From contig CM062292.1 in the NCBI GenBank assembly GCA_031216915.1, forward strand, positions 6,635,920 through 6,699,919: a stretch of DNA of 64,000 bases, in the 5' to 3' direction. A program made the translations under genes and the position numbers. This document shows positions 1 through 11,449 of this stretch, piece by piece. Below the pieces are notes generated by a model, which worked only from the letters and a program-made list of their open reading frames with translations, ran no database searches and was not told the origin of the DNA. Positions within the stretch are counted from its first letter, which is position 1. Each line of letters starts with the position of its first letter. The DNA is from Pictodentalium vernedei. Taxonomy: Eukaryota; Mollusca; Scaphopoda; Dentaliida; Dentaliidae.

Positions 1-683
1 AGTTTCCTATGGGTGTTAGGGTTTAGTTTCTTATGGGTGTTAGGGATTAGTTTCTTATGGGTGTTAGGGATTAGTTTCTTATGAGTGTTAGGGATTAGTT
101 TCTTATGGATGTTAGGGATTAGTTTCTTATGGGTATTAGAGTTTAGTTTCTTATGGGTGTTAGGGATTAGTTTCTTATGGGTGTTAGGGATTAGTTTCTT
201 ATGGGTGTTAGGGATTAGTTTCTTATGGGTGTTAGGGATTAGTTTCTTATGGGTGTTAGGGATTAGTGTCTTATGGGTGTTAGGGTTTAGTGTCTTATGG
301 GTGTTAGGGATTAGTTTCTTATGGGTGTTAGGGATTAGTTTCTTATGGGTATTAGGGTTTAGTGTCTTATGGGTGTTAGGTTTTAGTTTCTTATGGGTGT
401 TAGGGATTAGTTTCTTATGGGTGTTAGGGATTAGTTTCTTATGGGTGTTAGGGATTAGTTTCTTATGGGTGTTAGGGTTTAGTTTCTTATGAGTGTTAGG
501 GATTAGTTTCTTATGGGTGTTAGGGTTTAGTTTCTTATGGGTATTAGAGATTAGTTTCTTATGGGTGTTAGGGATTAGTTTCTTATGGGTATTAGAGATT
601 AGTTTCTTATGGGTGTTAGGGATTAGTTTCTTATGGGTGTTAGGGATTAGTTTCTTATGGGTGTTAGGGATTAGTTTTTATGA

Positions 684-3600
684 GTGTTAGGGATTAGTTT
701 CTTATGGGTGTTAGGGATTAGTTTCTTATGGGTGTTAGGGATTAGTTTCTTATGGGTGTTAGGGATTAGTGTCTTATGGGTGTTAGGGTTTAGTGTCTTA
801 TGGGTGTTAGGGATTAGTTTCTTATGGGTGTTAGGGATTAGTTTCTTATGGGTGTTAGGGTTTAGTGTCTTATGGGTGTTAGGTTTTAGTTTCTTATGGG
901 TGTTAGGGATTAGTTTCTTATGGGAGTTAGGGTTTAGTTTCTTATGGGTGTTAGGTTTTAGTTTCTTATGGGTGTTAGGGATTAGGTTCTTATGGGAGTT
1001 AGGGTTTAGTTTCTTATGGGTGTTAGAGATTAGTTTCTTATGGGTGTTGGGGATTAGTTTCTTATGGGTGTTAGGGATTAGTTTCTTATGGGTATTAGGG
1101 ATTAGTTTCTTATGGGTGTTAGGGATTAGTTTCTTATGGGTGTTAGAGATTAGTTTCTTATGGGTGTTAGGTTTTAGTTTCTTATGGGTGTTGGGGATTA
1201 GTTTCTTATGGGTGTTAGGGTTTAGTTTCTTATGGGTATTAGAGATTAGTTTCTTATGGGTATTAGAGATTAGTTTCTTATGGGTGTTAGGGATTAGTTT
1301 CTTATGGGTGTTAGGGTTTAGTTTCTTATGGGTGTTAGGGATTAGTTTCTTATGGGTGTTAGGGATTAGTTTCTTATGGGTGTTGGGGTTTAGTTTCTTA
1401 TGGATGTTAGGGATTAGTTTCTTATGGGTGTTAGGGATTAGTTTCTTATGGGTGTTAGGGATTAGTTTCTTATGGGTGTTAGGGTTTAGTTTCTTATGGA
1501 TGTTAGGGATTAGTTTCTTATGGGTGTTAGGGATTAGTTTCTTATGGGTGTTGGGGATTAGTTTCTTATGGGTGTTAGGGATTAGTTTCTTATGGGTGTT
1601 AGGTTTTAGTTTCTTATGGGTATTAGGGATTAGTTTCTTATGGGTGTTAGGGATTAGTTTCTTATGGGTGTTAGGTTTTAGTTTCTTATGGGTATTAGGG
1701 ATTAGTTTCTTATGGGTGTTAGGGATTAGTTTCTTATGGGTATTAGGGTTTAGTTTCTTATGGGTGTTAGGGATTAGTTTCTTATGGGTGTTAGGTTTTA
1801 GTTTCTTATGGGTATTAGGAATTAGTTTCTTATGGGTGTTAGGGATTAGTTTCTTATGGGTATTAGAGATTAGTTTCTTATGGGTGTTAGGGATTAGTTT
1901 CTTATGGGTGTTAGGGATTAGTTTCTTATGGGTATTAGAGATTAGTTTCTTATGGGTGTTAGGGATTAGTTTCTTATGGGTATTAGTGATTAGTTTCTTA
2001 TGGGTGTTAGGGATTAGTTTCTTATGGGTATTAGGGTTTAGTTTCTTATGAGTGTTAGGGATTAGTTTCTTATGGGTATTAGAGATTAGTTTCTTATGGG
2101 TGTTAGGGATTAGTTTCTTATGGGTGTTAGGGTTTAGTTTCTTATGAGTGTTAGGGATTAGTTTCTTATGGGTGTTAGGGATTAGTTTCTTATGGATTAG
2201 TTTCTTGTGGGTGTTAGGGATTAGTTTCTTATGGGTGTTAGGGATTAGTTTCTTATGGGTTTTAGGGATTACTTTCTTGTGGATGTTAGGGATTAGTTTC
2301 TTATGGGTGTTAGGTTTTAGTTTCTTATGGGTGTTAGGGATTAGTTTCTTATGGGTGTTAGGGATTAGTTTCTTATGGGTATTAGAGATTAGTTTCTTAT
2401 GGGTGTTAGGGATTAGTTTCTTATGGGTGTTAGGGATTAGTTTCTTATGGGTGTTAGGGATTAGTTTCTTATGGGTATTAGAGATTAGTTTCTTATGGGT
2501 GTTAGGGATTAGTTTCTTATGAGTGTTAGGGATTAGTTTCTTATGGGTGTTAGGGATTAGTTTCTTGTGGGTGTTAGGGATTAGTTTCTTATGGGTATTA
2601 GAGATTAGTTTCTTATGGGTGTTAGGGTTTAGTTTCTTATGGGTATTAGAGATTAGTTTCTTATGGGTGTTAGGGATTAGTTTCTTATGGGTATTAGAGA
2701 TTAGTTTCTTATGGGTGTTAGGGATTAGTTTCTTATGGGTATTAGAGATTAGTTTCTTATGGGTGTTAGGGATTAGTTTCTTATGGGTATTAGAGATTAG
2801 TTTCTTATGGGTGTTAGGGATTAGTTTCTTATGGGTGTTAGGGATTAGTTTCTTATGGGTATTAGAGATTAGTTTCTTATGGGTGTTAGGGATTAGTTTC
2901 TTATGGGTATTAGTGATTAGTTTCTTATGGGTGTTAGGGATTAGTTTCTTATGGGTATTAGGGTTTAGTTTCTTATGAGTGTTAGGGATTAGTTTCTTAT
3001 GGGTATTAGAGATTAGTTTCTTATGGGTGTTAGGGATTAGTTTCTTATGGGTGTTAGGGTTTAGTTTCTTATGAGTGTTAGGGATTAGTTTCTTATGGGT
3101 GTTAGGGATTAGTTTCTTATGGGTGTTAGGGTTTAGTTTCTTATGAGTGTTAGGGATTAGTTTCTTATGGGTGTTAGGGATTAGTTTCTTATGGGTGTTA
3201 GGGATTAGTTTCTTATGGGTATTAGAGATTAGTTTCTTATGGGTGTTAGGGTTTAGTTTCTTATTGGTGTTAGGGATTATTTTCTTATGTGTGTTAGGGA
3301 TTAGTTTCTTATGGGTGTTAGGGATTAGTTTCTTATGGGTGTTAGGGATTAGTTTCTTATGGGTATTAGAGATTAGTTTCTTATGGGTGTTAGGGATTAG
3401 TTTCTTATGGGTGTTAGGGATTAGTTTCTTATGGGTGTTAAGGATTAGTTTCTTATGGGTGTTAGGGATTAGTGTCTTATGGGTGTTAGGGTTTAGTGTC
3501 TTATGGGTGTTAGGGTTTAGTTTCTTATGGGTGTTAGGGATTAATTTCTTATGGGTGTTAGGAATTAGTTTCTTATGGGTGTTAGGGATTAGTTTCTTAT

Positions 3601-5209
3601 GGGTGTTAGGGATTAGTTTCTTATGGGTATTAGAGATTAGTTTCTTATGGGTATTAGAGATTAGTTTCTTATGGGTGTTAGGGTTTAGTTTCTTATGGGT
3701 GTTAGGGATTAGTTTCTTATGGGTGTTAGGGATTAGTTTCTTATGAGTGTTAGGGATTAGTTTCTTATGGGTGTTAGGGATTAGTTTCTTATGGGTGTTA
3801 GGGATTAGTTTCTTATGGGTGTTAGGGATTAGTGTCTTATGGGTGTTAGGGTTTAGTGTCTTATGGGTGTTAGGGATTAGTTTCTTATGGGTGTTAGGGA
3901 TTAGTTTCTTATGGGTGTTAGGGATTAGTGTCTTATGGGTGTTAGGGTTTAGTGTCTTATGGGTGTTAGGGATTAGTTTCTTATGGGTGTTAGGGATTAG
4001 TTTCTTATGGGTATTAGGGTTTAGTGTCTTATGGGTGTTAGGTTTTAGTTTCTTATGGGTGTTAGGGATTAGTTTCTTATGGGTGTTAGGGATTAGTTTC
4101 TTATGGGTGTTAGGGATTAGTTTCTTATGGGTGTTAGGGATTAGTTTCTTATGGGTGTTAGGGATTAGTTTCTTATGGGTGTTAGGGATTAGTGTCTTAT
4201 GGGTGTTAGGGTTTAGTGTCTTATGGGTGTTAGGGATTAGTTTCTTATGGGTGTTAGGGATTAGTTTCTTATGGGTATTAGGGTTTAGTGTCTTATGGGT
4301 GTTAGGTTTTAGTTTCTTATGGGTGTTAGGGATTAGTTTCTTATGGGTGTTAGGGATTAGTTTCTTATGGGTGTTAGGGTTTAGTTTCTTATGAGTGTTA
4401 GGGATTAGTTTCTTATGGGTATTAGAGATTAGTTTCTTATGGGTGTTAGGGATTAGTTTCTTATGGGTGTTAGGGATTAGTTTCTTATGGGTGTTAGGGT
4501 TTAGTTTCTTATGGGTGTTAGGGATTAGTTTCTTATGGTTATTAGAGATTAGTTTCTTATGGGTGTTAGGGATTAGTTTCTTATGGGTGTTAGGGATTAG
4601 TTTCTTATGGGTGTTAGGGTTTAGTTTCTTATGGGTGTTAGGGATTAGTTTCTTATGGGTATTAGAGATTAGTTTCTTATGGGTGTTAGGGATTAGTTTC
4701 TTATGGGTGTTAGGGATTAGTTTCTTATGGGTGTTCGGGATTAGTTTCTTACGGGTATTAGAGATTAGTTTCTTATGGGTATTAGAGATTAGTTTCTTAT
4801 GGGTATTAGAGATTAGTTTCTTATGGGTGTTAGGGTTTAGTTTCTTATGGGTATTAGAGATTAGTTTCTTATGGGTATTAGAGATTAGTTTCTTATGGGT
4901 GTTAGGGTTTAGTTTCTTATGGGTGTTAGGGATTAGTTTCTTATGGGTGTTAGGGATTAGTTTCTTATGAGTGTTAGGGATTAGTTTCTTATGGATGTTA
5001 GGGATTAGTTTCTTATGGGTATTAGAGATTAGTTTCTTATGGGTGTTAGGGTTTAGTTTCTTATGGGTATTAGAGATTAGTTTCTTATGGGTGTTAGGGA
5101 TTAGTTTCTTATGGGTATTAGAGATTAGTTTCTTATGGGTGTTAGGGATTAGTTTCTTATGGGTGTTAGGGATTAGTTTCTTATGGGTGTTAGGGATTAG
5201 TTTTTATGA
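684..5209 (+). repeat. Higher-order repeat A (4.5 kb), copy H1
   Basis: A 4,526-bp block, about 189 monomers, running from just after one single-base-deleted monomer to just after the next (about 672 and 5198). Landmarks in order: TTATGGGAGTTAGGG units near 925-1000; TTGGGG units near 1047-1560; TTGTGG units near 2205-2570; ATTATTTTCTTATGTG near 3277; a run of TAGTGTCTTA units at 3470-4290; and GTTCGGG followed by TTACGGG near 4735. It is 9 bp shorter than H4 because of the deletion near 2195. Confidence 0.88.
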
Positions 5210-7845
5210 GTGTTAGGGATTAGTTTCTTATGGGTGTTAGGGATTAGTTTCTTATGGGTGTTAGGGATTAGTTTCTTATGGGTGTTAGGGATTAGTGTCT
5301 TATGGGTGTTAGGGTTTAGTGTCTTATGGGTGTTAGGGATTAGTTTCTTATGGGTGTTAGGGATTAGTTTCTTATGGGTGTTAGGGTTTAGTGTCTTATG
5401 GGTGTTAGGTTTTAGTTTCTTATGGGTGTTAGGGATTAGTTTCTTATGGGAGTTAGGGTTTAGTTTCTTATGGGTGTTAGGTTTTAGTTTCTTATGGGTG
5501 TTAGGGATTAGGTTCTTATGGGAGTTAGGGTTTAGTTTCTTATGGGTGTTAGAGATTAGTTTCTTATGGGTGTTGGGGATTAGTTTCTTATGGGTGTTAG
5601 GGATTAGTTTCTTATGGGTATTAGGGATTAGTTTCTTATGGGTGTTAGGGATTAGTTTCTTATGGGTGTTAGAGATTAGTTTCTTATGGGTGTTAGGTTT
5701 TAGTTTCTTATGGGTGTTGGGGATTAGTTTCTTATGGGTGTTAGGGTTTAGTTTCTTATGGGTATTAGAGATTAGTTTCTTATGGGTATTAGAGATTAGT
5801 TTCTTATGGGTGTTAGGGATTAGTTTCTTATGGGTGTTAGGGTTTAGTTTCTTATGGGTGTTAGGGATTAGTTTCTTATGGGTGTTAGGGATTAGTTTCT
5901 TATGGGTGTTGGGGTTTAGTTTCTTATGGATGTTAGGGATTAGTTTCTTATGGGTGTTAGGGATTAGTTTCTTATGGGTGTTAGGGATTAGTTTCTTATG
6001 GGTGTTAGGGTTTAGTTTCTTATGGATGTTAGGGATTAGTTTCTTATGGGTGTTAGGGATTAGTTTCTTATGGGTGTTGGGGATTAGTTTCTTATGGGTG
6101 TTAGGGATTAGTTTCTTATGGGTGTTAGGTTTTAGTTTCTTATGGGTATTAGGGATTAGTTTCTTATGGGTGTTAGGGATTAGTTTCTTATGGGTGTTAG
6201 GTTTTAGTTTCTTATGGGTATTAGGGATTAGTTTCTTATGGGTGTTAGGGATTAGTTTCTTATGGGTATTAGGGTTTAGTTTCTTATGGGTGTTAGGGAT
6301 TAGTTTCTTATGGGTGTTAGGTTTTAGTTTCTTATGGGTATTAGGAATTAGTTTCTTATGGGTGTTAGGGATTAGTTTCTTATGGGTATTAGAGATTAGT
6401 TTCTTATGGGTGTTAGGGATTAGTTTCTTATGGGTGTTAGGGATTAGTTTCTTATGGGTATTAGAGATTAGTTTCTTATGGGTGTTAGGGATTAGTTTCT
6501 TATGGGTATTAGTGATTAGTTTCTTATGGGTGTTAGGGATTAGTTTCTTATGGGTATTAGGGTTTAGTTTCTTATGAGTGTTAGGGATTAGTTTCTTATG
6601 GGTATTAGAGATTAGTTTCTTATGGGTGTTAGGGATTAGTTTCTTATGGGTGTTAGGGTTTAGTTTCTTATGAGTGTTAGGGATTAGTTTCTTATGGGTG
6701 TTAGGGATTAGTTTCTTATGGGTGTTAGGGATTAGTTTCTTGTGGGTGTTAGGGATTAGTTTCTTATGGGTGTTAGGGATTAGTTTCTTATGGGTTTTAG
6801 GGATTAGTTTCTTGTGGATGTTAGGGATTAGTTTCTTATGGGTGTTAGGTTTTAGTTTCTTATGGGTGTTAGGGATTAGTTTCTTATGGGTGTTAGGGAT
6901 TAGTTTCTTATGGGTATTAGAGATTAGTTTCTTATGGGTGTTAGGGATTAGTTTCTTATGGGTGTTAGGGATTAGTTTCTTATGGGTGTTAGGGATTAGT
7001 TTCTTATGGGTATTAGAGATTAGTTTCTTATGGGTGTTAGGGATTAGTTTCTTATGAGTGTTAGGGATTAGTTTCTTATGGGTGTTAGGGATTAGTTTCT
7101 TGTGGGTGTTAGGGATTAGTTTCTTATGGGTATTAGAGATTAGTTTCTTATGGGTGTTAGGGTTTAGTTTCTTATGGGTATTAGAGATTAGTTTCTTATG
7201 GGTGTTAGGGATTAGTTTCTTATGGGTATTAGAGATTAGTTTCTTATGGGTGTTAGGGATTAGTTTCTTATGGGTATTAGAGATTAGTTTCTTATGGGTG
7301 TTAGGGATTAGTTTCTTATGGGTATTAGAGATTAGTTTCTTATGGGTGTTAGGGATTAGTTTCTTATGGGTGTTAGGGATTAGTTTCTTATGGGTATTAG
7401 AGATTAGTTTCTTATGGGTGTTAGGGATTAGTTTCTTATGGGTATTAGTGATTAGTTTCTTATGGGTGTTAGGGATTAGTTTCTTATGGGTATTAGGGTT
7501 TAGTTTCTTATGAGTGTTAGGGATTAGTTTCTTATGGGTATTAGAGATTAGTTTCTTATGGGTGTTAGGGATTAGTTTCTTATGGGTGTTAGGGTTTAGT
7601 TTCTTATGAGTGTTAGGGATTAGTTTCTTATGGGTGTTAGGGATTAGTTTCTTATGGGTGTTAGGGTTTAGTTTCTTATGAGTGTTAGGGATTAGTTTCT
7701 TATGGGTGTTAGGGATTAGTTTCTTATGGGTGTTAGGGATTAGTTTCTTATGGGTATTAGAGATTAGTTTCTTATGGGTGTTAGGGTTTAGTTTCTTATT
7801 GGTGTTAGGGATTATTTTCTTATGTGTGTTAGGGATTAGTTTCTT
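5210..7845 (+). repeat. Higher-order repeat A, copy H2 (truncated)
   Basis: Follows H1 directly and repeats its order of variants, TTATGGGAGTTAGGG and TTGGGG units included, at an offset of 4,526 bp before and 4,535 bp after the site of the H1 deletion. The match ends at about 7845, just after the ATTATTTTCTTATGTG landmark, where it joins a different block. About 1.9 kb of the expected repeat is missing. Confidence 0.85.
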
Positions 7846-10800
7846 ATGGGTATTAGAGATTAGTTTCTTATGGGTATTAGAGATTAGTTTCTTATGGGTG
7901 TTAGGGATTAGTTTCTTATGGGTATTAGAGATTAGTTTCTTATGGGTATTAGAGATTAGTTTCTTATGGGTATTAGGGATTAGTTTCTTATGGGTGTTAG
8001 TGATTAGTTTCTTATGGGAGTTGGAGATTAGTTTCTTATGGGTGTTAGGGTTTAGTTTTTTATGGATGTTAGGGATTAGTTTCTTATGGGTATTAGAGAT
8101 TAGTTTCTTATGGGTATTAGAGATTAGTTTCTTATGGGTATTAGGGATTAGTTTCTTATGGGTGTTAGTGATTAGTTTCTTATGGGAGTTGGAGATTAGT
8201 TTCTTATGGGTGTTAGGGTTTAGTTTTTTATGGATGTTAGGGATTAGTTTCTTATGGGTATTAGAGATTAGTTTCTTATGGGTATTAGAGATTAGTTTCT
8301 TATGGGTATTAGGGTTTAGTTTCTTATGGGTATTAGAGATTAGTTTCTTATGGGTATTAGAGATTAGTTTCTTATAGGTGTTAGGGATTAGTTTCTTATG
8401 GGTATTAGAGATTAGTTTCTTATAGGTGTTAGGGATTAGTTTCTTATGGGTGTTAGGGTTTAGTTTCTTATGGGTATTAGAGATTAGTTTCTTATGGGTA
8501 TTAGAGATTAGTTTCTTATAGGTGTTAGGGATTAGTTTCTTATGGGTATTAGAGATTAGTTTCTTATGGGTATTAGAGATTAGTTTCTTATAGGTGTTAG
8601 GGATTAGTTTCTTATGGGTATTAGAGATTAGTTTCTTATGGGTGTTAGGGATTAGTTTCTTATGGGTGTTAGGGTTTAGTTTCTTATGGGTGTTAGGGTT
8701 TAGTTTCTTATAGGTGTTAGGGTTTAGTTTCTTATGGGTGTTAGGGTTTAGTTTCTTATGGGTGTTAGGGTTTAGTTTCTTATGGGTATTAGAGATTAGT
8801 TTCTTATGGGTATTAGAGATTAGTTTCTTATAGGTGTTAGGGATTAGTTTCTTATGGGTATTAGAGATTAGTTTCTTATGGGTATTAGGGATTAGTTTCT
8901 TATGGGTGTTAGTGATTAGTTTCTTATGGGTGTTAGTGATTAGTTTCTTATGGGAGTTGGAGATTAGTTTCTTATGGGTATTAGAGATTAGTTTCTTATG
9001 GGTGTTAGGGATTAGTTTCTTATGGGTGTTAGGGTTTAGTTTCTTATGGGTGTTAGGGATTAGTTTCTTATGGGTGTTAGGGATTAGTTTCTTATGGGTA
9101 TTAGGGATTAGTTTCTTATGGGTATTAGAGATTAGTTTCTTATGGGTGTTAGGGATTAGTTTCTTATGGGTATTAGAGATTAGTTTCTTATGGGTGTTAG
9201 GGATTAGTTTCTTATGGGTATTAGAGATTAGTTTCTTATAGGTGTTAGGGATTAGTTTCTTATGGGTATTAGAGATTAGTTTCTTATGGGTATTAGGGAT
9301 TAGTTTCTTATGGGTGTTAGTGATTAGTTTCTTATGGGTGTTAGGGATTAGTTTCTTATGGGTGTTAGGGATTAGTTTCTTATGGGTATTAGGGATTAGT
9401 TTCTTATGGGTATTAGGGATTAGTTTCTTATGGGTGTTAGGGTTTAGTTTCTTATGGGTGTTAGGGATTAGTTTCTTATGGGTATTAGAGATTAGTTTCT
9501 TATGGGTGTTAGGGATTAGTTTCTTATGGGTATTAGAGATTAGTTTCTTATGGGTATTAGAGATTAGTTTCTTATGGGTATTATGGATTAGTTTCTTATG
9601 GGTGTTAGGGATTAGTTTCTTATGGGTATTAGAGATTAGTTTCTTATGGGTGTTAGGGATTAGTTTCTTATGGGTGTTAGGGTTTAGTTTCTTATGGGTA
9701 TTAGAGATTAGTTTCTTATGGGTGTTAGGGATTAGTTTCTTATGGGTATTAGAGATTAGTTTCTTATGGGTGTTAGGGATTAGTTTCTTATGGGTATTAG
9801 AGATTAGTTTCTTATGGGTATTAGAGATTAGTTTCTTATGGGTGTTAGGGTTTAGTTTCTTATGGGTATTAGAGATTAGTTTCTTATGGGTATTAGGGAT
9901 TAGTTTCTTATGGGTATTAGAGATTAGTTTCTTATGGGTATTAGGGATTAGTTTCTTATGGGTATTAGGGATTAGTTTCTTATGGGTGTTAGTGATTAGT
10001 TTCTAATGGGAGTTGGAGATTAGTTTCTTATGGGTGTTAGGGTTTAGTTTTTTATGGATGTTAGGGATTAGTTTCTTATGGGTATTAGAGATTAGTTTCT
10101 TATGGGTATTAGAGATTAGTTTCTTATGGGTATTATGGATTAGTTTCTTATGGGTGTTAGGGATTAGTTTCTTATGGGCATTAGAGATTAGTTTCTTATG
10201 GGTGTTAGGGATTAGTTTCTTATGGGTGTTAGGGTTTAGTTTCTTATGGGTATTAGAGATTAGTTTCTTATGGGTGTTAGGGATTAGTTTCTTATGGGTA
10301 TTAGAGATTAGTTTCTTATGGGTGTTAGGGATTAGTTTCTTATGGGTATTAGGGATTAGTTTCTTATGGGTATTAGAGATTAGTTTCTTATGGGTGTTAG
10401 GGATTAGTTTCTTATGGGTATTAGAGATTAGTTTCTTATGGGTATTAGAGATTAGTTTCTTATGGGTGTTAGGGTTTAGTTTCTTATGGGTATTAGAGAT
10501 TAGTTTCTTATGGGTATTAGGGATTAGTTTCTTATGGGTGTTAGGGATTAGTTTCTTATGGGTATTAGAGATTAGTTTCTTATGGGTATTAGGGATTAGT
10601 TTCTTATGGGTGATAGGGATTAGTTTCTTATGGGTATTAGAGATTAGTTCCTTGTGGGTGTTAGGGATTAGTTTCTTATGGGTATTAGAGATTAGTTTCT
10701 TATGGGTGTTAGGGTTTAGTTTCTTATGGGTGTTAGGGATTAGTTTCTTATGGGTGTTAGGGTTTAGTTTCTTATGGGTATTAGAGATTAGTTTCTTATG

Positions 10801-10920
10801 GGTGTTAGGGATTAGTCTCTTATGGGTATTAGGGTGTAGTTTCTTATGGGTATTAGAGATTAGTTTCTTATGGGTGTTAGGGATTAGTTTCTTATGGGTG
10901 TTAGGGTTTAGTTTCTTATG
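7846..10920 (+). repeat. Divergent sub-array rich in GTATTAGAG units
   Basis: This stretch keeps the 24-bp period but not the domain A order of variants. GTATTAGAG monomers are very common, TTATAGGTG units cluster at about 8375-8830 and again near 9240, and a short motif with TTAGTGATTAG and TTATGGGAGTTGGAG recurs near 7985, 8165, 8925 and 9990. The first two of these lie 168 bp (7 units) apart, which shows local duplication. I found no long matching copy elsewhere in the window. Confidence 0.75.
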
Positions 10921-11449
10921 AGTGTTAGGGATTAGTTTCTTATGGGTGTTAGGGATTAGTTTCTTATGGGTGTTAGGGTTTAGTTTCTTATGGGTGTTAG
11001 GGATTAGTTTCTTAAGGGTGTTAGGTTTTAGTTTCTTATGGGTGTTAGGGATTAGTTTCTTATGGGTGTTAGGGATTAGTTTCTTATGGGTGTTAGGGTT
11101 TAGTTTCTTATGAGTGTTAGGGATTAGTTTCTTATGGGTTTTAGGGATTAGTTTCTTGTGGATGTTAGGGATTAGTTTCTTATGGGTATTAGAGATTAGT
11201 TTCTTATGGGTATTAGAGATTAGTTTCTTATGGGTGTTAGGGATTAGTTTCTTATGAGTGTTAGGGATTAGTTTCTTATGGGTGTTAGGGATTAGTTTCT
11301 TGTGGGTGTTAGGGATTAGTTTCTTATGGGTGTTAGGGATTAGTTTCTTATGGGTTTTAGGGATTAGTTTCTTGTGGATGTTAGGGATTAGTTTCTTATG
11401 GGTATTAGAGATTAGTTTCTTATGGGTGTTAGGGATTAGTTTCTTATGG

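Larger units (their letters stand above)
1..7845 (+). repeat. Segmental duplication within the array, copy 1
   Basis: The order of variant monomers here is repeated at 17387-25240, at an offset of 17,386 bp before about 2195 and 17,395 bp after it. Rare private changes match in both copies: TTTCCTATGG at the first bases and at 17389, ATGGTTATTAG near 4536 and 21931, TTAAGGATTAG near 3438 and 20836, and TTAATTTC near 3542 and 20938. The single difference I found is a 9-bp deletion at about 2195 in this copy. The left end lies outside the window. Similarity stops at about 7845, where this copy continues into GTATTAGAG-rich units and the other does not. Confidence 0.9.
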
